A DNA stretch of 64,000 bases from Mesaphorura yosii (GCA_009869945.1 WIXG01000261.1:1-64000), one strand, 5' to 3'; positions 38,392 to 53,367 are shown, numbered from the stretch's first letter. A program made the numbers and translations. The notes: generated by a model from the letters alone, not told the origin.

Positions 38392-39625
38392 TTAAAATGT
38401 TAAGAGTAGATTGATTGAGAATTCTAAAATAGCGTACATGTACAAGATGAAGAAATGAGATCCCCTAATCCTGTAGTATGGCCCTAGATGAATTTGGAGA
38501 GGATGGCAAGCCTTGAGCAACTTAAACTGGTGCGAATCACGATTAACAAGCTCCAGGTCATGGTGAAGGATATCGCGTGATATTTCGTACACTTTGTACG
38601 ACGCAGGGAGCAAATACAACCCCAGAAATGAGACGCCAACTGAGATTGCAGGAAAACCTAGAATTCCCGGAAACCTGATTTCGCCGTAAAGTTTGATAGT
38701 ACTATAAATGCTGACGCTTGTGAATATTATCATTCCTCCTACGATCAATGGCAAAATGATACGTTGAACCAGACGATGAAAGAGTCGATTTACAAGAAGC
38801 AAATGCTTGTAATATTTTGCGAAGACGTGAACTGGCTGATCTCTGCAAATAATACAAGGCATAAAGGCAGGCACAGCTAAATAATTATCAGAAGTGATAT
38901 TACCTCAACACTTGCAGACAGGGAATTGTACTTTGCAAGTACGCCATGTAAACGCAAACGTAGAATAAAAGTTTAGTAGCGAGACATGCAGATATGTAAG
39001 ATTCAAAGAGCCCGATAGGGATTCGGCACGGAATGGGAACCTGAGTCATGTTAAATAGAGACCATACGTATTTCGGGTTATCAATCTGCCGGATTGCAAT
39101 AAAGAATTGCACAATGGAGTATCCGTACACGGGAATGAAAACTCTTCTGACAACTGAGACTTGGTTCTTTTGCTCAACGTACGATGATGTCTCAGAGAAT
39201 GTACCTGAAAGAGATGAAAATTAATTCGCCAAAATTCAAGCATACTAATAAGATTGGAACTTACTTTGAAAAGCCTTGTTCGTCCTCATCAGATTGAAAA
39301 TGAAGCGTTGGACTTGACGGTGATACAAAAACGTGTTCAGGTAGAATGCGGAACCAATTAGGTGTGTGATGATGTTGAAGGCGTTCATAACAAGCCTACG
39401 GTATGGAATGTGCATGAAGAAGAAGGCTTGCACCCATCGGACGCTCATGAAGCAAAAATTCGCAAACGTGTACACTGAAATCAAGAAAGAGATTCCGCGC
39501 CTCCAGTGGCTGTTTGTCCTGACCAGGGTGTTGGTGCCAGGCTGCCATTCGAAAGATATCGGGCCCAATTTGTAACCGGTCTGACAAATTGTCCGGAGCG
39601 CATGGAGCACGTTTGCAGAAATCAT
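38392..39625 (-). CDS. Gustatory-receptor-like seven-TM chemoreceptor, copy 1
   Basis: Three exons on the minus strand: 39265-39625, 38904-39204, 38392-38842, joining to 370 residues with intron phases 1 and 2. Seven hydrophobic spans are visible at about residues 43-62, 78-100, 139-157, 190-212, 247-270, 280-303 and 350-370, with a long basic loop after TM6. The C-terminal stretch, KACHPLQIHLGPYYRIRG followed by a final TM, matches the tail pattern of insect gustatory/odorant receptors (cation channels with an intracellular N-terminus). The TYhhhhhQF motif common in insect GRs is absent. It forms a tandem pair with the next gene (38-41 kb): same strand, same three-exon plan, first exons of identical length (361 nt). 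The ligand cannot be predicted. Confidence 0.8.
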
Positions 39626-40039
39626 TGTCTTTGGAGGTATGATCCTAAAATTTTGTAACTTTAAGACGTTCTAATACTTTGGATGTCAAGTTCTGAAGTG
39701 ATTTGATGTGAGGCAGTTGCGTGAATTTATAAATAAGGCAATTTCAATTTCGAGGAAGGGCGAATTTGAGAAAATTGAGAAGGTGATGAATGATGCATTG
39801 TGTAATTAGAACCAATTAATCTTGTTAAAGGTCACAAAGACACTGCAAAATTTAGTGCGATAATTGGAGTTCATCCAAAGGAAACCTGAAATTGGTCAAT
39901 TTAGCTTTTATTTTGTCCACACGAACGCGCTGAAAAATTGCAGTTCTTCAAATGTGCATGTTTTTAGATTGCTACTTCCGTCATTGCTTTGATTAAAACA
40001 GAATGAAATTCATCCATTTCAAGATCGCATAGGCACAAA
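39626..40039. other. Spacer between tandem chemoreceptors
   Basis: A 414-bp spacer holding the 3' end of copy 2 and the promoter of copy 1. Nothing else seen. Confidence 0.5.
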
Positions 40040-41294
40040 CTAAAAGGCTAGCAGGCAATTAATTGTGATGTCGCCAACAATTCTAAGGCAAGTTGCATAC
40101 GTGCCCCGCTCAACTTGATAGAAGCTCCCAACATTCACGCTTAACGGTTTACATGCGAGCAGCAGCTTTAAATCATAACTTTTATGTTTAGTAAGATAAA
40201 TATTTTTATGAAGCAACTCCTTCGAGCTCTTCAACACCCCATACGATGGAGAAAGTACTTCGTATATCGCGGCGATCGTGGCCAATGTTATCAAGGGAAA
40301 TCCCAAATAACCTGGGAGCTTGATATGCCCGTACAATTTGATGGATGCATACGCGCTAATGCTCATCATTGAGAGATTGATGAAGACGGTGAATGGGAGC
40401 ACGAAGGTTTCGGCCAAATTATGAAATATCGTGTTGAGAATCTGCAACTGCTTGTAAAGCTTTGAAAATTTGGTTGTGTCAGCAGGGGCTGTTCGCCTGT
40501 AAGAAAAAACGTCACTTTCTAAAATTACTTGCTTCAACCATGCTCATATCAATTTTGTACCTTTCAAACATAGTTAAGCACGAAACCGTATTTGAGACAT
40601 ATGCAGAGCACAGGAAGATGTAAAACAGTATGATGCTAACAAGGCAGCTTGACATGTAAGTCTCGAACAATCCAAAGGGCAATATTTTCCATTTAGGCGT
40701 ATGTCTCAAATCTATTAGAGAATAGATGTATTTGGGATTTCTTGGGTTCGAAGTTGTCGCAAAGCATTGGGCCACACTGTAGCAGTATGCTGGGATAACT
40801 ATCCGTTTTATCATTGAGGCTTGTTTGGATTTGGAAGACTTGGCACATCTTTCCTCTGGTGGATGCATATCTGAAAAGTAACATAAATATCAGGCAACTA
40901 GTTTAGTTAAAATGATAACAATTAAGACCTTACTGCCATACTGCTGACTGCTCTTCATGAGATGATGCACAAATCCTTCCAGTTCATCAGAGAAGCAAAG
41001 TGTGGTCAGGAAGTACGCAGTGGCAACTCCATGCGTTACGATGTTAAAGAGGTTCATGAGTAGGATGTTTGACGGAATATTCGGCATGCAGCACGCTGCT
41101 TGAGACCAACGAACGGTCATAAAGCTGAAATTCAAAAACGTATAGCACCAGATGAAGGAAGAGAGCCTCAGCCTGAATTTCGACTTCGTTTTTGTGATTG
41201 AGTTATCCTTCTGCCAGATAAACGGTATCGCACCAAGCTTGAAACCAATTCTGGCGGCACATCGAAGAGCGAGGAGAATGTTTCGGGGAATCAT
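40040..41294 (-). CDS. Gustatory-receptor-like seven-TM chemoreceptor, copy 2
   Basis: Three exons on the minus strand: 40934-41294, 40561-40870, 40040-40496, giving 375 residues with phases 1 and 2 as in its tandem neighbour. I chose the start MIPRNILLALRCAARIGFKLG-like (ATG at 41294) because it aligns with MISANVLHALRTICQTGYKLG of copy 1 and makes the two first exons equal in length. The upstream extension of the frame has no ATG. Shared blocks include SIKLYGHIKLPGYLGFP versus TIKLYGEIRFPGILGFP and the tail LLACKPLSVNVGSFYQVERG. Overall the two copies are clearly homologous but well diverged, so the duplication is old and both are probably functional, since no stop breaks either frame. Confidence 0.8.
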
Positions 41295-42615
41295 GCTAAC
41301 GAATGCCGACTGTCTATACCTTGAACAGGATGATAACTTCACTAGCGTTTAATTGGATTGGGATTGGTTGCACACCCATGGCCAGTCACCTGCTTTAAAA
41401 CAAGCCATAATTTTCAGGGAAATTGTTTAAAAAATAAACAAGTTGTCTATAGTACAAAATTTAGTGAACAAGGCGAGGTTCGTTTTTAATTATCAGAATA
41501 TTTCATGAAGGCAGTGCACGCACATGACGTAGGTTTTGGATAAATATCAGACTGTTTTTTTAAAAGAAGCGACAAGAAGGTCAAACAGTACATGTTGTGA
41601 AAGTCTCAAAACTATGAAGTATGGGGGGTGTACAAATTAGACCAATTTGATATGACCATGATAACTCTAAATTGCAGAACAAATGCCGAAATTCCTACTT
41701 ATGAAAGCGTAAACAGCTTAACAACCATTTCTGAATTCGACCTTGATTCCTCGGGTTGGGTGGTCTGGTTTTAGTTTATACGTTTTACACCGACCGCAAA
41801 ATAAACCAATTATTGCGCGCGTGTAAAAATTTCGTCCAATGCAATTCGTTCCAAAGTTCAATTGTATTGCTTAATTGCCTTGAATGTTTGATATGATTGG
41901 GATCAGTTGCATTTACAGCCCAAACTGAGCTAGGTTCGGATTCCGAAAAAGAGACCGATGCAGGATGAATGATATGCATTTGGGGTTGCGTGACCACTCA
42001 CTAGTTTCGACGGGAAGGAACCGCCACAGCCGCTATTTCATCGTTAATGGTTATAAATTATGCAATCTGTCATTTAGTTTAAAGATTTAAATTGAAGCAA
42101 AGTTTACACATTTGTCACATTTTCCTATTACATGTAACGAGGTGACGGCCTTGTGCTTGGACACTCTTCACGAAGAAATCCCGTTAAACCTGAAACTTAT
42201 TGATTCGAAGCGTATTATACTGTCGTGACGCCGTGAGCAAAGTGAGTCAAGACTTTGTTCAGGAAGGTATAAACGGTGCACCAACACGCGAGCGTGAACC
42301 TGAGCATGTGCGCATGTGGAAGATTTTGGCTCGAAAAAGGAGCTCAAGGGCAACTATTACATAACCCATGGACCAATATAAACTTAAGGAAAACTTGGAG
42401 AATTTATATCTCCTATATCTCCAGCGTTTCCTGCTCAGTTGAATATTATTGCAAGCCACTACGCATAATTTACACTTAAGAAATATGCTTGAGTGGGCTT
42501 GATCAGATTGTGCCGTGCTCCTGATCAAGAAACGAGCACGAAACGAGTCTTTTAGTGGTGCTAACTGAAATATTAAGCCTGAGATTAAATCGGTCTAAAC
42601 TCATTGAAATCTAAA
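41295..42615. other. No gene recognised; divergent promoter region
   Basis: Intergenic between the minus-strand chemoreceptors and plus-strand AGL, so the 5' flanks of both lie here. Only short ORFs are present and none is supported. Confidence 0.5.
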
Positions 42616-45600
42616 ATGGTTCTGCTGATAAATTCTACGGACAGCTCCGAAGTACGGGAAGTTGAGAGAACGTTATTCCTTAAACCTGGCGTTTATGGAG
42701 AGGAGACGCTAATCAAAGTACAGAAAGGTAGGTTAACATGATATGCGTGTGCAATATTCATTGATTGATGATGTCGACTTCTTACTCCTTTCACCTCAAC
42801 AGGATGCCGAATTATATTCAAACTATGCGCAAGTCTGTTCGGAAAAGGCACACTGAAGTTGTATACTAATTACAATTGTGTTGATGGGCGCTTGAACTTC
42901 CTTCGAAGCGAATATCATCAGCTGAAGTTCAACGATGAGACTAATTTCAACGAGGAAACTTTTGCATCATGCGTCGTCGATCATCCTGGAACTTTCCACT
43001 TTCGCTTTACTATTCGCGTAGCACTGGAGTAAGGACAATTTAATATTTAAAAGTACCTTAAACCAGTCAAGTTTACGTCTTCACCTAATTCACTTTAATC
43101 CTATACTTCTTCTCTACCTAGTGCCTACGATGGAGGTGGTTACATCACAGTTGATCCGGACTTAACCATATTGGCAAACCAGCAGCGACTTAGTCTGAAC
43201 TCGATTGCAATGATTACATACTTGCCAAAATGTTTGGGCAAGTTTGAAGATTGGAAAAGAAGACTCCAGGTTGCAAAGGAATGTGGATATAATTTTATCC
43301 ATTTTACTCCCGTTCAGGTCGGTTGAATTGACAAAAGCTACGTTCAAGTAATACACAAATAGTAATGAAAATGTGCTTGCCTAATAGAGTCTTGGGGCTA
43401 GCAATAGCAGTTATAGCATCCTGGATCAAATGCAGCTGAATCACCAGGTATTTGGTGACAGTGTGACATGGGAAGAACTAGGCGGACTTATAGCCTTCAT
43501 GCAGAACGAATGGGGTGTAAGTGATTCAGTTATTCATGAATGGTGAATTGAGGTTGAAAACAGGAACGACAGGAAGGAGTGTAATCGATAATGATTTTGT
43601 GAATTTACCAATTACAGGTTCTTTCACTATGTGATATAGTTTTGAATCATACTGCGAACGAAACACCCTGGCTCCGTGACTTTCCTGATGCAACTTTTAA
43701 TCTAGCCAATTCACCTCACTTGATTCCTCCTTATTTGATGGATCGTGCGTTAGTCCGTGTGAGCGAAGAAATCGCAGCTGGCAAACTTATTGGTCGAGGA
43801 ATTCCTCCAAACATTAACGACGAGAGTCATTTGAACAACCTGCGAGTGTATCTGCATGAAGTGTTGGCCGCGTTGAAATTGGAAGAATTTTATTTGGTAA
43901 ATGTGAGCACGTTTGCATCAGATAGTGTCGACTATGCAGAACCAATTGTGAAGAATTCTTACAAGCGCTACGGATCATCTGTCAATAAGTGAGTGTTCTT
44001 TTAGAACCTACTTTAGCTTTACAATTAATTTTGTATAAATTCTAGCAAAATTCCGGGTTGGAAGCTGGAGCAAATCAACGAAAACATTCGTAACATAATT
44101 AGAAGCCATATTGCGGCCGCTGTGGAAAATGTACTTGCTGGAGTGCGCTATGAGAGGATTCAAAATGATGGCCCACGTCTCGAAGTAGTTGACACGAAGA
44201 GACCTTTGGCCCACAGGTAGCGTCAGAGAACCTAGCCGAACCGAAGCGGATCTTAAAACACTAAATTTGCAAATGTCAATACAGATACTTTTATGAAGTA
44301 CCTGAGAAAATCGAATTCAATGAAAATACTTCAGTAGAAGAAATTGCATCGAATCCGGCTACTGGTCAGTTTGTCATGGCGCACAATGGGTGGGTAATGA
44401 ATGATGATCCACTCCGTAATTTTGCTGAAGAAAGTTCAAACGTTTACTTGAGACGAGAAGTTATAGCGTGGGGAGACAGTGTAAAATTGAGGTAAATAAC
44501 CGGAGTCCATGTACTTCATTGATGCACTAACGCTAACCGACATGTGGAATTAGGTACGGAAATCAACCTTCAGACTCGGATTTCTTGTGGTCCCACATGG
44601 TGAAGTACGTGCAAAACACTGCCAAGTATTTTCATGGTCTGCGGCTGGACAATTGCCATTCGACTCCAATTCATGTAGCAGAGTATTTGTTAGACTGCGC
44701 CCGGCAAGTTCGGCCAAATATTTTTGTAATTGCTGAACTATTCACTAATTCTGATGCTAAGGACAATGTGTTCGTAAATCGACTGGGAATTAATTCTTTG
44801 GTTCGAGGTCAGTCACGGGTGTTTTAAATTTCATTCGAGCAACTCTCTCACGGTTACATTTTGCTTTTGTCCAAACTATAGAAGCTCAGTCAGCTTGGGA
44901 TAGTCATGAACAGGGAAGGCTACTGTTTAGATTTGGCGGAAAACCTGTCGGCGCTTTCGAGAATACGACCCCGCCTCCTATTGCTAAAGCCATACTGTAC
45001 GATCAAACCCACGATAATCCAGCTTCCATCAGCAAAAGATCGCTCAAGGATTTATTGCCAACGGCGGCTCTGATTTCGTTTGGGGCTTGCGCCGTGGGAA
45101 GCACGCGAGGTTACGATGATATTTTACCTTTCCATGTAAGTTATTCCTCAATCGATGAACTTTAAGCAATCATAGTGACAATTCTTGCATGCCCAGGTTC
45201 ATGTTGTGGACGAGTCTAGGTTTTATTGCAGCTTTACAACAAAAGAAGAGCCAGGGACCGGAGAAGTCAATTTGGATTCCGGAATTTTAAGGGCTCGAAA
45301 GTGCTTAAATAACTTTCATTCATATTTGGGTCGTGAAGGATTCTCCGAGGTCAGTATATTACATTATTCCAAAATTCTTCTTGCAACTGTCTCCTTCAAG
45401 AATTCTTTAAATTATTTCAGACATTCATCGATCAACTTACTCCTGATGTTATTGCCGCAACAAGACATAACCCTACCACAAGGGAAACTATTGTTTTGAT
45501 GGCGTACACCGCCTTCTCAGATGCTACTGCAAATCAGTACCAGCCGCCATTTTCTATACGTCCGGTTGAAGTCGAGGGACAAGTTAAGGACCTGCTTTTC

Positions 45601-48144
45601 GAAGGGCGATTGAATTCTGACCCAAGCGATTATGAAACTAATGACACATATTTGGTTGGACTTCGTACAAAGTTGGAATGGCACGAACTCTTGGAGGACA
45701 AACTGCCAAAAATCGAATTGAAGTCGCAATGTCTTAAAATTTCGAACTCCGATAAAGGCGTCAGCCGTATCGAGTTTGAGAACTTCCAACCTGGCGACGT
45801 TGCAGCAGTCAGGTATTAGAAAACACTGTTCCATGATTGCATATCAGGCTAACGTAAAGCTCACTTGAAATGTGAATTTGCTCAAAGGATCAAACCCTAC
45901 GACTCTACGTACAAGGCAGTACATGATCTTGGGGAATTCTTGAAATCAAACTCATTATCGTCAATTGTGTCAAATCTGAGCTTAGTGGATTTAAATCATA
46001 TAATGTACCGTTGTAAGGAAGAAGAAGGAGGTGTCTACTCAATACCTAACTTCGGTGATCCAGTATACGCTGGGCTACAAGGAATTGCGAGTATTTTGGA
46101 TAATGTCGCACGAAACAATGACTTGGGTCACCCAATATGCTCAAATTTGAGGAATGGAGAATGGCTAATGGGTAAGCCTAGTAGATCTTGTCAAAGGCTT
46201 GAACTGAAGCACATTGAACACTAATCTACGGTGATTTCAAGATTATATTGTCATGAGGCTGGTTGCAAGACCAGCGACGGAGCAGCTTGGAATGAATATT
46301 CAAAAAACATTTCAACATATTCGTCGATTACCTCGATATTTGATCCCGACCTATTTTGAGAAAGTGTTTCGGAAATTATACACTCAGCTCTGTGAATATG
46401 CATTGACAAAAATGGGTGCGAACGACAAAAGAGAACTACACAAACTGCTCGCCCTGACGTCATTACAATTTGTTGGAGTAGCAAGGGGAGGTGCACTTCC
46501 TGCGGGCGGAGATGATTACACGTACATGGAAGACGGGCGCCCTTTCATTGAGTACTCTCTCTGTGCTGGTAAATATCTTTAGCCTATTTAGAAAATGTCA
46601 TAAATGAAAGGAGTCAATTTTTGCACAGGTTTGCCTCACTTCTCAACTGGGTACATGAGGAATTGGGGTCGGGATACTTTTATAGCACTTCCTGGACTTC
46701 TGCTCCTAACTGGACGATACGACGAAGCAAAGTAAGACACGTTGGACCGTCAAACCGAATGTTAATGACCGTCTATTCGAACTGTTTATCTCTCAGGCAG
46801 CACATCTTGTCATACGCTTCAGTCATGCATCGTGGCTTGATCCCGAACTTGTTGAACCAGGGAAATTGCCGTTATAATTGCAGAGATGCTACTTGGTGGT
46901 GGCTATACTCAATTGTTAGATACATTAGCATTGTACCAAATGGCGAGAAAATACTCAACGAAGTCGTCCACTTCAACTCGAATCAAGTGAAGCTGCAAGA
47001 AATAATGCATTTCGGCATTGAAAACCACTTCAATGGGATTGAATTCAGAGAAGTGAATGCAGGTCCACGAATCGACGCTCACATGAAGGACGAGGGCTTT
47101 AACATCAAAATATATACGAACTTAGAAACAGGTACTATTATTATTTTGGTCAAGCTAGATTGTAATTTTGTTCACAAAGTATTCTTTATGTTCGATGTCA
47201 GGATTCATTCACGGAGGCAATGCATTGAATTGCGGCACGTGGATGGACAAAATGGGCAGCAATGACTTTGTAAAGAATCGCGGACTACCTGCAACGCCAA
47301 GAGACGGTGCGGCGGTAGAAATTCAAGGCCTAGCTGCCGCTGTGTTCTCATTTCTTGGAAACTTGGACAGCTATGAGAATAAATATGTCAAGGGGCGGAA
47401 TGGTAGGCCACCAATACTTGACATGCAATATAACAATATTTTTGACTTTTCGATGATTAGAAATTCGTTGGAGTTACACTGACTGGGCATCTAAAATTCA
47501 AGAAAATTTCGAGCCACATTTCTTTGTGTCTGCTACAACAAGCGAACCTCTCGTGAATCAAAGAAATATTTACAAAGACACTTCGGGTGCCTCAAACAAA
47601 TACGGCGACTTCCAATTAAGACCCAACTTCTTGGTCACGATGGTTGTTGCACCACAACTGTTTGACAAGAATAATGCACTTCAGGCCTTAGGAATGGTCA
47701 GGGAAAAATTGGTTTCTGTGCTTGGAATAAAAACCTTGGATGAATCTGACTTGAATTATGATGGCAATTATTGGAACCAGGATTCCAATGATTTTAAAAC
47801 TGCTGGAGGGTTTAATTATCATCAGGGGCCGGTGAGCATTGTATTGTTTCTGCATTTTCTCATGCTTTATCGTGTGCGTAAACCTTGGTTGACAATTTCG
47901 TTTTTCGTAGGAATGGCTTTGGCCGCTGAGTTTTTATTTGAGAGCTCGACGAATGTTTTCGGGGGAGAACGCAAGATCCGAGATTGAGGAAATCATCAGC
48001 GCTCATTTTGACCACATAACCAAATCTCCGTGGAGAAGCCTCCCGGAATTAACCAACAGAAGTGGAGCCGTGTGCCCTGGAAGTTGTACTGCTCAAGCTT
48101 GGAGCTGTGGAACATTGCTTGAGGTAATTCTTAAAAATATTTGA
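42616..48144 (+). CDS. AGL: Glycogen debranching enzyme
   Basis: Bifunctional cytosolic enzyme: 4-alpha-glucanotransferase plus amylo-1,6-glucosidase, removing branch stubs left by glycogen phosphorylase. Eighteen exons: 42616-42727, 42803-43028, 43122-43317, 43388-43516, 43618-43988, 44046-44216, 44285-44491, 44554-44807, 44882-45135, 45197-45349, 45421-45812, 45888-46171, 46242-46568, 46629-46731, 46797-47131, 47202-47402, 47461-47831, 47911-48144. They sum to 1,439 residues (human about 1,530). Transferase half: [45 protein letters not shown] (nucleophile Asp about 503) and FVIAELF. Glucosidase half: [65 protein letters not shown], ending [14 protein letters not shown]. The acceptor at 45887 was chosen because nearer AG sites break the frame. 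The transferase insert between EFYLVNV and VRYERI is about 36 residues shorter than in human. Confidence 0.97.
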
Positions 48145-49348
48145 GCAAATTACTTTTCAAAATCTGAGACTTATTCAAGATGTGTTTTTGAAAGGTTCTT
48201 CATGAGCTGTAGTAGAAATGGATTTTGTTGGTCAAACATCCGATCAATCTGATGAAGCTGATGATGATTGTTTAAGGTGCTAATACGCAACGTTAAGCCA
48301 AAGATTTTAGTCGAGCTTAAGTGTTTGAATACTCTAGAAGTAGATACTACAGGGAAATTCTATTCTCATTGAGAATTGTTGCGCGCAAGCGTGAACAGGC
48401 AGCCCAGCGCATTGACCTTTCACTTTTAACCTTAGCTCATTCAAGCTCCCCGTTTTGTGTTTCATTTTAGGTTGAAATTAAATAGATCTGAAACGCGAAT
48501 GTTGTTGCACGATATGATTAAAGTGCCAATTAAATCGGAATATTTTTAAAGTTGGTAGAATAACGCAGGAGCAGACAGTAGAACATATTATATTTAGCTA
48601 GAAGTCTTAAGTTCGCTGGACCCGGATGTTAGAGATAAGTATTTTAGACGCAAGTTTCGTAGTCATTCAATCAAGTCAAATAAATAACACTTAATACTTA
48701 ATACTAGTTTGAGAATGATGAGCTCTTGACCTTTGGCATCCTTCAAATTACCCTTTGCACTTAAAGTTTATCTGTTTCATAAATTCATGGCTACTACGAG
48801 ATAAATGGTTTACGCTTGGGTTGCGGCACACCGGATGCTTTATACGTTTGCCCATTTTATACGCTTAGTCTTTCTCAGCTAGCTTTATCCGATGCAAGCA
48901 CAAAACTTCTGCGTAAGTACTCACTCTGACGACGCGACAGTTTTTAACTGATTACGTAAGGATATGACTTGACACAATAGTACTGGATGTAACGAGATGA
49001 ATCATCGAATTTATTGAACTTGGCATAACCACAAGTCGCACCGAACAAGTAGAGTGGAATAAAACAGCAAAACATTCGAGGTCAAGAAAGAAGGTGGGAT
49101 TTCAAGAGTTTTGAACACCGCTCCATCGGAAAAATTTTACTAGTCGTAGTGGAGAAGTCGACTTGATCAGTACATCGTTTAATTCAACTACTACAATTCG
49201 CAAATTCGCCATAAACGTAAACATACAAGGGACTAAAGTGCCAAAAAGGTGAGGGCCTCGTTAACATTACAGATCTTGCGAATTCGTATTCCGTTTACTC
49301 ATTCCATAATTTCTCACATGCAGATCGTAGATTATCAATTCTGTGGAG
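48145..49348. other. Intergenic; AGL poly(A) signal and PCYT2 promoter
   Basis: No coding sequence seen. AATAAA at 48,679-48,684 would give AGL a 3' UTR of about 0.5 kb. The remainder up to 49,348 must contain the PCYT2 promoter, but no element could be singled out. Confidence 0.5.
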
Positions 49349-51063
<1,715 letters not shown>

Positions 51064-51525
51064 ATAATCTGTGTCAAATTATAACGTGACATGTGATTTG
51101 TATTCTATTCAAAACTGCATACTGCTATATTTTAATAATAAAGTGCTGTATGTAATATGTGATTGTTTCCCAATACCAATGTTTTCCAATCATAAGAAAT
51201 AAGTGCAATTTATGTGTTCTTACATATTCCTTTGTTCCTGCTTTACAAAGCTCCTTCTGATTTTCACTTTAAGCTTTAAGGCCAACGGCTTTATATATTT
51301 TGATTGAAAGGTTGAAATAAAACTCTTATTAACTTGTTTGGTCGATACTCTTCTGGAGGCCTGAAATCCTGTGTTAATGAAGATGCAAGGTACCCTGTAC
51401 GGAGTATTTTATTGACCAAATAGCTTGGACTAACTTCGAAGTAATCAACTTCGTCTTCCTTGACTTAAATTTGGTCTTGCTGTTATGTGAGTGCTATGTT
51501 ATGTGTTATCTGAAACAGAATAGCT
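51064..51525. other. Short intergenic spacer PCYT2-TPGS2
   Basis: Contains the PCYT2 poly(A) signal at 51,137-51,142 and the start region of TPGS2. No gene is visible. At 462 bp, the two same-strand genes are closely spaced. Confidence 0.6.
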
Positions 51526-53354
51526 ATGGGGGATAAAATGGGATTTGATGGAGGCTCTGATCGTATCTCTGAGTCGATTCAAGTCTCGCGTGTGCTTCGT
51601 CCAAATGCCGAAGAACAAGCATTTCACCACTATCTCACGCTGGGAATTGAGGACACCTTACGTAACTGCTTGAATTCAACGCCTAAACTATAGGATTAAT
51701 GCAACCTTCCGTTACGCCCTTTTGATATCCTGATTTGTTTTACAGAAGTGCATCCGCTCATCAAGGACATCAAGATGATAATTCGACCGCCTGTGGTACC
51801 AGGAGCGGTGATTGCGTGGGAGCGGAAGTATAAACGAAAACTGCCGATGGATCTTAAGAATTACTACTACTCAACCAATGGCTTCCGACTCACGTGGAAT
51901 TTGGATTACGGCGGAGAGCTGCTACGAGTGGGCGACATGAATATTAATTCACTCAGCCAACTGGTCCCTCTGGAAGGAAGCGGAAAATCTGGTCAATCGA
52001 AAGCGTCCCTGAAGCAAGCAGGGTCTAGCGGGTCAATGAGGGAGACGAAAGCTCCAGATTACACGAGCAAGACCCAAAATGATGCAGCCGCATCTTACCT
52101 GAAGATTTCATTTAGCGAAATTCAGAAGATGAAGGTTAGACCCGTTAACCTTTCAAAGTGACGTGAGAAATGCAGGATTCCACTTGCAATATGATGCTTT
52201 TAATGAATTTCATGAAATTATCGAGCAGAGTGGGTGCGGCGCAACTGTGTCAGTCTCAGGAAGTAAACACCATTCAGCCCCTAAATCTTTAGTCTTACCA
52301 CCGCACGGTCAGGCATTTCAACTGGACTCGAGCAAATCTGCAAAGGGAATCGTGTGCCTTGTTTATTTGGAAGCTGCAGCACAAGTTTCAGTTTCGCAAC
52401 GCCAATTGCATGACACACCCAAAAAGAAGTTGGGCCAGTTCAGACTTGTGGACTTCAAAGGTAGCGGTGCCAGTCACGGATCCAGTTACTATCATGAGTT
52501 GGTCGAGCACGGCATGACTCGAGAGCCAGGAGTTCCTGGCCACGATGCAGCCACCTTCAACAAATCAATTGACGAGTTGGAAGAAGAACGAGAAGTCGCA
52601 AACACAGAATGCAGTTTCAATTCGAGTAGCAAGTTGGAGAACGATCAAATCTGGTTTCTGGACCCCTCCTTTGAGTGGCATTTCCTTGCTCCAACATTCA
52701 GCCATTACTATAAAATGCTGATTTACCATTTGGGTCTACCGGAATGGGAATATCGATTTACCCAGTACGGAATGTCGCCATATGCAGAGGTATGCATTGC
52801 TTATCACATCACCAGTTCGAAGTATTTCAGTAAGAAACTACGAATGCGAATCAGGCACGAGTTTAACGAATCGGATAGAAAAGAGTTCTAGGAGAATTGT
52901 TTCCAGAAAATTGTTCCAGGGGAATTGCTCCCGAAAATTGTTTCCAGTTGTTCCAGGAGAGTTGTTTCCAAACTAATAGGTCTATCGCTCTCAGTGCATT
53001 CGATCTCCTGTCCCGACGACGTCGTGGAACTCTTGGCCGATTTGCATTCGTAATTTCGCCCTTCGCAATGGAGGTAGTGGGAACTCGTAATATTCGAAGT
53101 TGTGACATAGGGCCTCAAGAACAATTCTACTGACATTTCAAATCGAACTCTTTCTCTTAACTTTATAGCAAATGTTCTGGGTTGTGGCACCTCATTTACT
53201 TCAGCCAGTTAAAAACCATACTGCTCCACATGACCACCCTGACAATATTTGGAGCATAGACTATCCTCCCGAAGTTGGCAAGCCAAATCCGGTAAACAAT
53301 GTCATAAATATGAATTTGTTTAGAAAGAAGAAGAGGGACAAGAAAATGATTTGA
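51526..53354 (+). CDS. TPGS2: Tubulin polyglutamylase complex subunit 2
   Basis: Non-catalytic subunit of the TTLL1 polyglutamylase complex that adds glutamate chains to axonemal and neuronal tubulin. Proposed exons 51526-51661, 51746-52134, 52229-52789, 53169-53354 sum to 423 residues (human about 300). The SMI1/KNR4-like core is clear: AWERKYKRKLPMDLKNYYYS, TNGFRLTWNLDYGGELLRVG, KGIVCLVYLEA, DQIWFLDPSFEWHFL, FSHYYKMLIYHLGLPEWEY and QYGMSPYAE. The extra length sits in a low-complexity insert (residues about 95-180) and a long loop before DQIWFLD, plus a basic tail (RKKKRDKK). The second intron (52135-52228) is the weakest join, because the downstream frame stays open further upstream. The GTTAGA donor and the acceptor at 52228 are the pair that keeps phase 0. 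Confidence 0.88.
52890..52975. repeat. Imperfect short tandem repeat in TPGS2 intron 3
   Basis: Within the 379-bp third intron, units of the form GGAGAATTGTTTCCAGAAA and close variants (GGGAATTGCTCCCGAAA, GTTGTTCCAG, GAGAGTTGTTTCC) follow one another. Copies differ by several bases. The units contain short palindromes (GGAGAATTG...TTCC), so the RNA could fold into small hairpins. No boundary with a mobile element was seen. Confidence 0.55.
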
Positions 53355-53361
53355 ACTGCGC

Positions 53362-53367
53362 TTTATT
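53362..53367 (-). terminator. Candidate poly(A) signal of alpha-arrestin copy 1
   Basis: TTTATT on the plus strand equals AATAAA on the minus strand, about 280 bp past the arrestin stop and only eight bases from the TPGS2 stop. The two 3' UTRs would overlap. Confidence 0.4.

Noticed and set aside
45813-45859. Shorter AGL introns ending at 45,847 or 45,859
   Set aside because: Both acceptors lead to stops in the required phase; the acceptor at 45,887 keeps phase 2 and gives [11 protein letters not shown].
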